Shown here: positions 7,679-14,548 of the stretch, one piece after another
Layout: the number at the start of each line of letters is the position of its first letter
How positions within the stretch are numbered: position 1 is the stretch's first letter
From: an uncultured Spirochaetales bacterium
Lineage (GTDB): Bacteria; Spirochaetota; Spirochaetia; Sphaerochaetales; Sphaerochaetaceae
DNA: 27,982 nt
NCBI GenBank assembly: GCA_934276485.1
Contig: CAKQTE010000101.1
Location: forward strand, 1-27,982
Direction: 5' to 3'
The notes under the pieces: generated by a model
The model's input: only the letters and a program-made list of their open reading frames with translations
Told to the model about the DNA's origin: nothing
Database searches by the model: none
Made by a program: the position numbers and the translations under genes

Positions 7679-7994
7679 TGAAGAGAGAAATAGAAAGAGA
7701 AAACCCTTTTAATGCAAACGCCTACTTCGTTAAGAGTATGAACTTATCCTATTTTTCTGTTTTCAAACAACTTTTTTCAATGTGATAAATTAATTTTAAC
7801 AAGCAATATTCAAAATTTTCTATAAATATTCCATATTCATGCATAAAATTTTAACCTTATTTCGTGTAAATATTCATATATTATACATTTTATATCTTGT
7901 TATATCTAAAGATATTAAAGTTAGACACATCTTTCTAAATGGATTTTTATGCACTTTTTATGCAGTTTACAAGAAAAAATTTGGCCAAAAATGG
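7679..7994. other. AT-rich divergent spacer between rimO and oppB, no gene seen
   Basis: I see no credible ORF. The stretch is rich in A and T and holds a tandem TTTTTATGCA/CTTTTTATGCA repeat (about 7946-7966) and the palindrome TTTGGCCAAA (7980-7989) just upstream of the oppB -35. It also contains TTATACATTTTAT (7881-7893), which recurs upstream of oppA. Confidence 0.5.
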
Positions 7995-8024
7995 TTGAAT
8001 AAATGATTAATATTACTCTAAAAT
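7995..8024 (+). promoter_or_regulatory. oppBCDF promoter
   Basis: TTGAAT (7995-8000), an 18-bp spacer and TAAAAT (8019-8024) lie 20 bp before the oppB ATG. This leaves a short leader that contains the AGGAG ribosome binding site at 8034-8038. Confidence 0.55.
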
Positions 8025-8044
8025 CGTCGCATTAGGAGTTGTGT

Positions 8045-8977
8045 ATGTCAAAATATATCATCAAACGACTCATTGGAATGATCCCAACGTTGCTCATAAT
8101 AATTACATTGAGTTTCTTTATTGTGCGTGTAGCCCCAGGTGGCCCTTTTGATGGCGAAAGAGCTCTGCCGGAAGTCATAAAGAAGAACATTGAAGCCAAG
8201 TATCATATGGACGAGCCACTTGTAAAGCAATATGGCCGTTACCTCTTTGACATTTTAAGAGGAGACCTTGGACCTTCATATAAATATAAGGATCACGATG
8301 TTAATTCATTGATCTTTGGCTCTTTGCCAAACTCAATAATGCTCGGCTCGATGGCTATGGCAGTTGCCCTTATTTTCGGAATAAGCTTTGGCATCATAGC
8401 AGCAGTCAAACAAAACACAGCCCTTGACTATATTCCAATGGCACTAGCAGCTCTCGGACTATCAATACCTCTATTTGTAGTAGGACCTGTATTGCAATTC
8501 GTGTTCTCGATGAAACTTAAGTGGCTCCCTACTTCAGGATGGTTTGCAGATGGAACATCCAGCTGGAAGACAGCAATTCTTCCTGTAGTTGCACTTTCCT
8601 TTGCATACTATGCAGATATTGCAAGACTTACTCGTTCTTCAATGCTTGAAACTCTTCGTTCTGACTACATCAGAACGGCTAAGGCAAAGGGAATGAAGAA
8701 CTCAACTATCATCTTCAAGCACGCTATGAAAGGTGCAATGCTACCTATCGTATCGTACCTAGGACCTGCTTTTGCTGGTATCCTTACAGGATCGATTGTT
8801 GTTGAACAGGTATTCAGAGTACCAGGCTTGGGTAAGTTCTTTGTTCAATCATCATTCAACAGAGACTACACACTCATCGTTGGTGTTGTAATCGTATACT
8901 CAGTAATCCTTGTAATAATGAACTTCATTGTAGATATCGTTTATTCATTACTAGACCCAAGAATCACATATAAATAA
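8045..8977 (+). CDS. oppB: Oligopeptide ABC transporter permease OppB
   Basis: The 310-residue inner-membrane permease has about six transmembrane segments and the usual OppB length. It starts with YIIKRLIGMIPTLLIIITLSF and carries FIVRVAPGGPFDGERALP, the standard OppB/DppB first-helix motif. The ABC-contact loop is near SDYIRTAKAKGMKNSTIIFKHAMK. I start it at the ATG at 8045 because AGGAG lies 6 nt before it; an in-frame TTG at 8039 overlaps that site. It is the first gene of an oppBCDF operon and pairs with OppC. Substrates are probably peptides, as judged from the family only. Confidence 0.95.
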   Translation: MSKYIIKRLIGMIPTLLIIITLSFFIVRVAPGGPFDGERALPEVIKKNIEAKYHMDEPLVKQYGRYLFDILRGDLGPSYKYKDHDVNSLIFGSLPNSIMLGSMAMAVALIFGISFGIIAAVKQNTALDYIPMALAALGLSIPLFVVGPVLQFVFSMKLKWLPTSGWFADGTSSWKTAILPVVALSFAYYADIARLTRSSMLETLRSDYIRTAKAKGMKNSTIIFKHAMKGAMLPIVSYLGPAFAGILTGSIVVEQVFRVPGLGKFFVQSSFNRDYTLIVGVVIVYSVILVIMNFIVDIVYSLLDPRITYK

Positions 8978-8995
8978 GTAAGGCGGAGACAGAAA

Positions 8996-10597
8996 ATGGT
9001 AGGAAAGAAAAACAAAAACGTTACTAAAAACGAATTCAACCAAGTTGTCGAAGGAACAAGCCTTACTCGTGAAGCTTGGAAGAGACTTAGAAAGAACAAG
9101 ATGGCTGTTCTTGGAATGGTCATCGTAGCTTTGTATGCACTCGTTGCAGCATTTGCAGGCGTCCTTCCTCTATATCCTTATTACGAACAGGTTATTGACC
9201 ACAAGCAGTTGCAGCCATCGCTTACAAAGACAGCTGGCGAGTTGATGATGGACAAGCAACTTCAGGATATCTATTACAAAGCCTGGAAAGAAGGAAGGCT
9301 TGTTGTAACAGAAGAAGAGAACAAAGAGATCAAGACCTGGATTCAGGAAGGACAGACAACAAAAGTCTGGAAGTTCCTATATAAAGAAGGCGAAAAGCAG
9401 AGAGAGGAAGGCACATTCGAGTTTTCAGACTCTGACAAGAAGACTATTGCTCGCTATGAAGAGAAGATCAACAGCGATATCATGATCACTCTAAATAGCA
9501 TCTATGCAGATGTTAATGGAAAGCTTACCAATCTCGACAAAGCCGACTATCTAGAGCTTGAGGAAGTATATGCATCTATCTCAAGTGGAATGACTGTAGA
9601 ACAGATCAATAGCGCTATCCAGAGAGAGCTTATTGCATCTCGCGTTAACGAAATCAGAACTACAGACACAGAAATCAGCCAAGAGGATGCACAAGTTCAA
9701 GCTGAGATCGATGTGGAAAACTACTCCGAAAAGCAATATTCAAAGCTTGCAAAGGAAAACATCCTTGGCAAGATCGAAAAACAAGCCAATAAAGAGTCCC
9801 TTGCTAAGATCAAGGCGGAGCTAAAGGCTAATCCGGACCTGGAGTTTCCTATCAAGGAAAAGATGACTTTAGACAGTGGACTAGTTGTAAACATCAAGGC
9901 ATCTCGTACTAACGATAGACACTACTACCTTGGTACAGACTCTCTTGGAAGAGATTTGCTCTCCAGAATCATCTATGGCGGAAGAGTATCTATCGCAATT
10001 GGACTTGTTGGAACTATCACATCTGTTTTGATCGGTATCTTCGTAGGCTCAATCGCTGGCTACAAGGGTGGCAAGGTTGACTACTATTTGATGAGATTCG
10101 TAGATGTCATGTATGGACTGCCATATATGCTTCTTGTAATCATCTTCATGGCTATCTTCGAAAGAGGAATGTTCAACCTCTTTATCGCACTTGCAATAAT
10201 CTCATGGCTAACGATTGCACGTATGGTAAGAGGTCAGATCATGAGCTTGAAGAACCAGGAGTATGTAGAAGCAGCAAGATCCATGGGAGCATCTACATCA
10301 AGAATTATCATGCGTCATATGATTCCAAACTCTCTTTCTGTAATCATTGTCTACTCGACAATCCGTATTCCAAACTTCATCATGCAGGAGTCCTTCCTGT
10401 CATTCTTGGGTCTTGGAGTACAAGCTCCATTTGCATCTTGGGGCTCCTTGATCGGAGACGCAGTTGCATCAATGACAGTTTATCCATGGCTATTGGTATA
10501 TCCATCACTAGCAATGGTAATCTTCTTGTTTGCAATGAACTTCTTCGGAGATGGACTGAGAGATGCATTCGACCCACAGAGCAAGAACCAGCTTTAA
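8996..10597 (+). CDS. oppC: Oligopeptide ABC transporter permease OppC with a very large extracytoplasmic insert
   Basis: The product is 533 residues; ordinary OppC proteins are about 300. The N-terminus (REAWKRLRKNKMAVLGMVIVALYALV) is the usual cytoplasmic tail and first transmembrane helix. The C-terminal 240 residues or so, from YYLGTDSLGRDLLSRIIYGG, form the standard permease core with the ABC-contact loop QEYVEAARSMGASTSRIIMRHMIPN. Between them, residues about 60-295 are highly charged (Lys/Glu-rich), probably helical, and on the periplasmic side by the usual topology. Standard proteins have only a short linker there. The reading frame is open throughout and the normal motifs flank the insert, so this is not a sequencing fusion. 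It lies 18 nt after oppB with a GGCGGAGA ribosome binding site. Confidence 0.93.
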   Translation: MVGKKNKNVTKNEFNQVVEGTSLTREAWKRLRKNKMAVLGMVIVALYALVAAFAGVLPLYPYYEQVIDHKQLQPSLTKTAGELMMDKQLQDIYYKAWKEGRLVVTEEENKEIKTWIQEGQTTKVWKFLYKEGEKQREEGTFEFSDSDKKTIARYEEKINSDIMITLNSIYADVNGKLTNLDKADYLELEEVYASISSGMTVEQINSAIQRELIASRVNEIRTTDTEISQEDAQVQAEIDVENYSEKQYSKLAKENILGKIEKQANKESLAKIKAELKANPDLEFPIKEKMTLDSGLVVNIKASRTNDRHYYLGTDSLGRDLLSRIIYGGRVSIAIGLVGTITSVLIGIFVGSIAGYKGGKVDYYLMRFVDVMYGLPYMLLVIIFMAIFERGMFNLFIALAIISWLTIARMVRGQIMSLKNQEYVEAARSMGASTSRIIMRHMIPNSLSVIIVYSTIRIPNFIMQESFLSFLGLGVQAPFASWGSLIGDAVASMTVYPWLLVYPSLAMVIFLFAMNFFGDGLRDAFDPQSKNQL

Positions 10598-10611
10598 TTT
10601 AGGAGTGAGAG

Positions 10612-11658
10612 ATGAAAGAATTCAAGAATGAAGATACAATCCTGCAAGTAAGAGAATTGCAAACATATTTCAAGACAGATGCAGGAATTTTGAAAGCTGT
10701 TGATGGAATTTCCTTTGATGTACATAAAGGAGAGACATTGGGTCTCGTTGGAGAATCTGGATGTGGAAAGTCTGTCACTAACCTATCTATCATGCGTCTA
10801 GTTCCATCCCCTCCAGGAAAGATTGTCGGAGGTGAGGTATTCTACAATGGACAGGATATTTTGAAGATGAGCGAAAAGGATTTAAGAAACATAAGAGGAA
10901 ACAAGATCTCAATGATCTTCCAGGATCCTATGACTTCCCTAAATCCTTTCTTGAGAATCTCAACCCAGATGATCGAGACTATCATGCTTCATCAGAACAA
11001 AACAAAGAAAGAAGCAAGAGAGAAAGCTATCAGAATGCTTGGAGAGGTAGGTATTCCTAATCCAGAGAAGAGAATCGATTGCTATCCTCATCAATTCTCA
11101 GGCGGAATGAGACAACGTGTTATGATCGCCATGGCTCTTTCTTGCAATGCAGAGCTTTTGATTGCCGATGAGCCTACTACTGCACTGGATGTAACCATTC
11201 AGGCTCAGATTCTGGAGCTTATTCAGAAGATGAACGAGAAGTTCAATACAGCAGTAATCTTGATCACACACGATTTGGGTGTTGTTGCTGGTATGTGTGA
11301 TAATGTATGTGTAATGTATGCAGGAAAGATTGTAGAAAGAGCTCCAACAGATGAGCTATTTGCACATCCTATGCATCCATACACAGAAGGACTTATTGCA
11401 TCCGTTCCTAAGCTTGAATCCGATGGCAAGAAGGAAAAGCTATTCTCAATCGAAGGCCAACCACCTAATGTAATTGACCTTCCTCCATGCTGTCCTTTCC
11501 ATCCTAGATGCCATAAGGACATGGAAGTATGTAAGTGCGCATATCCACCAACAAAGCAAATAGATGCAAAGCACAGCGTTGCTTGTTGGCTACATGCAAC
11601 AGAAGAAGAAATCGCAAATGCTCTAAGGGAGGCAGCTAATAATGGACAACAAAGATAA
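10612..11658 (+). CDS. oppD: Oligopeptide ABC transporter ATP-binding protein OppD
   Basis: The 348-residue ATPase powers the OppBC channel from the cytoplasmic side. It has Walker A GESGCGKS (about residues 48-55), signature FSGGMRQRV, Walker B LLIADEPTTALD and the His switch ITHDLG. The C-terminal oligo_HPY region has the cysteine cluster CCPFHPRCHKDMEVCKC, which in some homologues holds an iron-sulfur cluster. It follows oppC by 14 nt with AGGAG. Its 3' end overlaps oppF by 17 nt. Confidence 0.96.
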   Translation: MKEFKNEDTILQVRELQTYFKTDAGILKAVDGISFDVHKGETLGLVGESGCGKSVTNLSIMRLVPSPPGKIVGGEVFYNGQDILKMSEKDLRNIRGNKISMIFQDPMTSLNPFLRISTQMIETIMLHQNKTKKEAREKAIRMLGEVGIPNPEKRIDCYPHQFSGGMRQRVMIAMALSCNAELLIADEPTTALDVTIQAQILELIQKMNEKFNTAVILITHDLGVVAGMCDNVCVMYAGKIVERAPTDELFAHPMHPYTEGLIASVPKLESDGKKEKLFSIEGQPPNVIDLPPCCPFHPRCHKDMEVCKCAYPPTKQIDAKHSVACWLHATEEEIANALREAANNGQQR

Positions 11659-12685
11659 GAATGTAATTCTGAAGGTAGTAGACCTATATCAGCACTTCCC
11701 TATCGACAATGGAGGAATCTTCAAGAAGCAGATTGGCTCAATTAGAGCTGTTGATGGAATCTCTTTCGATGTATATGAAGGAGAGATTCTTGGTATCGTA
11801 GGCGAATCCGGTTGTGGAAAATCAACAACAATAAGATCAATTGCTCAGCTACATAAACCAACTAGCGGAGAGGTAATCTTCAATGGAGTTGATCTTGTAA
11901 AAGCAGACAAGAACACACTTTTAAAGGAACGACGTGAGATCCAGATGATCTTTCAGGATCCATATTCATCATTGGACCCTAGAATGACTATTGGAAACAT
12001 CATCGCGGAGCCTCTGCAAATCTATAATGGAAGAGGACTTCTGGACCATAAGTGGAGCAAGGAAGAAATCGATGAACGCGTTGAAGAGTTGATGGATAAG
12101 GTAGGAATCAACAGAGCTTTCAAAAACAGATATCCACATGAATTCTCAGGAGGTCAGAAGCAGAGAGTTGGAATTGCACGTGCTCTTGCTCTAAAGCCAA
12201 AAGTAATTCTTGCAGATGAACCAGTATCGGCATTGGATGTATCAATTCAGGCACAGGTATTGAATTTGATCGCAGATCTACAGAAAGAACTTGGTATCAC
12301 ATTCATATTCATCGCTCATGATCTGGCTGTAATCCAGCACATTTCTGATAGAGTTGTTGTTATGTATCTTGGAAAGATAATGGAAGTATCTGAATCAACA
12401 GAACTGTACAAAAATCCATTGCATCCATATACAGAAGCACTTTTATCTGCAGCTCCTATCCCTAACCCAGAGCTTGAGAGAAACAGACAGAGAATCGTTC
12501 TTGAAGGCGATGTACCATCTCCTGACAAAGAGCGTTTTGGTTGCTATTTCTATGACAGATGCCCAAAGAAAATGCCTTGGTGCAAATGTCATATCCCTCC
12601 TATGTTCCAAAAGGGAGATAATCACTCGGTTTCTTGTTGGCGCTATGATGAAGAAGACCATAGCTCATACAAAGAAGAAGAGTAG
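11642..12685 (+). CDS. oppF: Oligopeptide ABC transporter ATP-binding protein OppF
   Basis: The 347-residue second ATPase pairs with OppD as a heterodimer. It has Walker A GESGCGKST, signature FSGGQKQRVGIARAL, Walker B ILADEPVSALD and His switch IAHDLA. A C-terminal cysteine cluster follows (RFGCYFYDRCPKKMPWCKC). The start lies inside oppD, with GGGAGG ahead of it. The operon ends with a terminator 10 bp after the stop. The binding protein is not adjacent: oppA lies 1.9 kb downstream beyond two unrelated genes. Confidence 0.96.
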   Translation: MDNKDKNVILKVVDLYQHFPIDNGGIFKKQIGSIRAVDGISFDVYEGEILGIVGESGCGKSTTIRSIAQLHKPTSGEVIFNGVDLVKADKNTLLKERREIQMIFQDPYSSLDPRMTIGNIIAEPLQIYNGRGLLDHKWSKEEIDERVEELMDKVGINRAFKNRYPHEFSGGQKQRVGIARALALKPKVILADEPVSALDVSIQAQVLNLIADLQKELGITFIFIAHDLAVIQHISDRVVVMYLGKIMEVSESTELYKNPLHPYTEALLSAAPIPNPELERNRQRIVLEGDVPSPDKERFGCYFYDRCPKKMPWCKCHIPPMFQKGDNHSVSCWRYDEEDHSSYKEEE

Positions 12686-12695
12686 AATGTACCTT

Positions 12696-12719
12696 GAAAG
12701 CCTCCAATTGGGGGCTTTC
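12696..12719 (+). terminator. Terminator of oppBCDF
   Basis: GAAAGCCTCC-AATT-GGGGGCTTTC forms a 10-bp stem with one G-U pair, followed by TTCATTTTC. It sits just past the 3' end of the convergent membrane-protein gene. It lacks a T tract on the minus strand, so it serves opp. Confidence 0.85.
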
Positions 12720-12720
12720 T

Positions 12721-13263
12721 TCATTTTCTGATCGTTGTGTCTCTAGGTCGATCTATATAGAGAGCAAGGCCTGTGAAAGCTGCAAGCCAAGATGCATTGC
12801 GCTCAAGCTTTCCTCCTGATTTTTTCTCGCCCATGATCTCCAGCTCATGCTTCTCGTCCTCATCCATTCTCAGTGCCATCACAACCTGTGCTCTATGGCG
12901 CCATGAAGGAGTTTGTTTTTCAGAACCCTCTGGTATTCCCTTGATAAAGTGAGTGACTTCAATCCTCTCGATGTCTGAATATTTGAAGTGCATTCTCTTT
13001 ACAAATGGACCTAAGCCCCATATATACTCAATCGTTCTTGTATCGTTATCAAAGACCCAGCTATCACGATAGATAAGGCACAACAGAAGTAGAACATCAA
13101 CAACAATTGGAACAATTGCAACTGCGTTCATCTCGCCAGATGTGACAACAGCTACAAAACCAAGTGTCAGAAACAAAAAGAAAACGCCGCAAAGAACTCT
13201 AAATATAATCGATGGCCCATAGATGGCTTTATTGCCATGTGAAATGAAATCATAGGAAAACAT
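12721..13263 (-). CDS. Unknown small membrane protein, PH-domain-like
   Basis: I do not recognise a named family. The 180-residue product has two likely transmembrane segments (residues about 20-65, IIFRVLCGVFFLFLTLGFVAV and AIVPIVVDVLLLLCLIY). After them comes a soluble part in which WVFDNDTRTIEYIWGLGPFVKRMHFKYSDIERIEV resembles the first strands of bacterial PH-like domains. A polar C-terminus follows. The ATG at 13263 is my choice; GGAG ends 1 nt before it, too close to act as a normal ribosome binding site. An in-frame TTG at 13281 would add six residues. It is divergent from the SprT-like gene with only 46 bp between the start codons. Its function is unknown. Confidence 0.7.
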   Translation of the reverse strand: MFSYDFISHGNKAIYGPSIIFRVLCGVFFLFLTLGFVAVVTSGEMNAVAIVPIVVDVLLLLCLIYRDSWVFDNDTRTIEYIWGLGPFVKRMHFKYSDIERIEVTHFIKGIPEGSEKQTPSWRHRAQVVMALRMDEDEKHELEIMGEKKSGGKLERNASWLAAFTGLALYIDRPRDTTIRK

Positions 13264-13274
13264 ACTCCATAATA

Positions 13275-13303
13275 TTAGCAAAAAATATCATTTGGTCTAT
13301 ATT
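13275..13303 (+). promoter_or_regulatory. Promoter predicted to give a leaderless mRNA
   Basis: TTAGCA (13275-13280), a 17-bp spacer and TATATT (13298-13303) are followed by 6 nt and the ATG at 13310. The -35 matches the consensus at only four positions. There is no Shine-Dalgarno sequence. Confidence 0.4.
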
Positions 13304-13309
13304 CTCCTT

Positions 13310-14344
13310 ATGGATAGAACAATTAAAGTCACAAGTGATAGAGAAACAGAAGCAATCAAAAAGCTCAATGAAATAGGACGCGGAAAAGAAAAGATGGCGC
13401 TCTTGGACTTCCACATCCACTCTTGCCTTTACTCTGAAATATTCTTCGTACCTTCAATAGATACCAAAAACATGGTACTTGGGCAGTTCAATACAGATGG
13501 AAAGACCATCGTACTGAATGAAATTCTACTGGACGAAGATGTAAGCGAGTACGAGATCCAGAATATATTCCTGCATGAGCTTGCGCATGCTCTTGACTAT
13601 GCGATCAACAAGGTCACATCTGGCCATAGTGCAGAATTCAGAGAGTATTGTGAATACCTAGGAGTCGATAAGAACTTCGAAAAAGCCAAGATCAAATCAA
13701 CACTAATAAAGACAAACAAAACAAGAGAAACGGTCCAGAAGCTATTAGCTCTATCCTCCTCTCCTTTTGAAAATGAAGCAGCTATTGCTATCAAGAAAGC
13801 CCAAGAGATGATGATCGATTTAAACAAAGAGCCAAAAGATGAAGATAAACTTTATTACGTTGCACTCTCTTCCAGCAAACGATTCTCGCTCTATTACATA
13901 AAGCTTACCTCCTTTGTATCAAAAGCAACTGGAGTTTTCATGATCAAATGCAGAACAAAAGACTCTCAAGAGATGCGTGCTTATGGATCTTTAGAACAGG
14001 TGGAGTTTGCGCTCTACCTATACACATACCTAGATGAAAGCATCGAGAAAGAACTGAAGCAAAGCAGAAAGGATGGAGCCAAAATTTCAAGAGATAGCTT
14101 TGCTCTCGGAGCTTTTCCAGAGCTTGAGAAAAAGTTATTCACGCTGGACAAAAACGCAGAGAATGCACTTGTTGCTATCCGTAATGAGAACGAGGAAAAA
14201 GCAAGAGCTATCGTCTTTAAGCGAGGCATAAGGCATGTTTCATATTCTGCAAGAAGTGTTTCTTCAGAAAGTGTCTCAAAAGGTGCGAATTTTGGTAAAA
14301 CGTTAAATCTACCCGATAAAATCAAGAAAAAAGCTCTAAAATAA
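13310..14344 (+). CDS. SprT-like zinc peptidase domain fused to DUF2786
   Basis: The product is 344 residues from the ATG at 13310; an upstream in-frame TTG at 13292 would add MVYILL. Residues about 30-130 resemble a metallopeptidase of the SprT/WLM kind. They include the zinc-binding HELAHALDYAI with a possible third ligand in SGHSAEFREYCEYLG, preceded by IVLNEILLDEDVSEYEIQNIF. Residues about 140-185 are a clear DUF2786 segment (RETVQKLLALSSSPFENEAAIAIKKAQEMM). The remaining 155 residues look like the Lys-rich domain that usually follows DUF2786. DUF2786 proteins are uncharacterised and often occur in phage-like or accessory DNA. The combination suggests a protease acting on a nucleic-acid-bound substrate, by analogy with SprT. 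No neighbour clarifies the role. Confidence 0.75.
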   Translation: MDRTIKVTSDRETEAIKKLNEIGRGKEKMALLDFHIHSCLYSEIFFVPSIDTKNMVLGQFNTDGKTIVLNEILLDEDVSEYEIQNIFLHELAHALDYAINKVTSGHSAEFREYCEYLGVDKNFEKAKIKSTLIKTNKTRETVQKLLALSSSPFENEAAIAIKKAQEMMIDLNKEPKDEDKLYYVALSSSKRFSLYYIKLTSFVSKATGVFMIKCRTKDSQEMRAYGSLEQVEFALYLYTYLDESIEKELKQSRKDGAKISRDSFALGAFPELEKKLFTLDKNAENALVAIRNENEEKARAIVFKRGIRHVSYSARSVSSESVSKGANFGKTLNLPDKIKKKALK

Positions 14345-14458
14345 CACCATTCGTTATTCTAATAACAAATATTAAATTCCATTTATACATTTTATGGTTA
14401 TTTATTCATTTTTTATTCATTTTTTCTGAATTTTCCATTGTACAAATGCGAAAAACTC

Positions 14459-14464
14459 TATAAC
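14459..14464 (+). promoter_or_regulatory. Weak candidate -10 of oppA
   Basis: TATAAC is preceded by TTGTAC (14438-14443), but at only 15 bp. If used, the leader would be about 78 nt and would contain the hairpin at 14481-14520. The rest of the 204-bp gap is AT-rich, with a repeated TTTATTCATTT motif (about 14401-14422). Confidence 0.25.
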
Positions 14465-14480
14465 ATTGCAACCATCATAA

Positions 14481-14520
14481 ATAAACCAATAGGTGATTTT
14501 AGAATTGATGATTGGGTTAT
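14481..14520 (+). promoter_or_regulatory. Long hairpin in the oppA leader
   Basis: ATAAACCAAT (14481-14490) pairs with ATTGGGTTAT (14511-14520), nine of ten positions, around a 20-nt loop. It ends about 15 nt before the AGGAG ribosome binding site. It may stabilise the mRNA or be a regulatory structure. Confidence 0.4.
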
Positions 14521-14548
14521 TTACTCTATACCAAAGGAGAGGAAGAAT

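Noticed and set aside
7567..7785. 72-codon plus-strand ORF antisense to the rimO start
   Set aside because: Half of it is the complement of conserved rimO codons and the rest is AT-rich spacer. I see no ribosome binding site or recognisable domain.
8996..10597. OppC as a chimera caused by a frameshift or assembly join
   Set aside because: A single open frame carries standard OppC motifs on both sides of the insert in the right order, and codon choice in the insert looks like its surroundings.
12696..12719. opp terminator acting also for the convergent membrane-protein gene
   Set aside because: On the minus strand the stem is followed by AAGGTA, with no T tract.
14438..14548. TTG start adding 37 residues to OppA
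   Set aside because: It would place a polar stretch before the signal peptide. The ATG at 14549 has AGGAG at a suitable distance.
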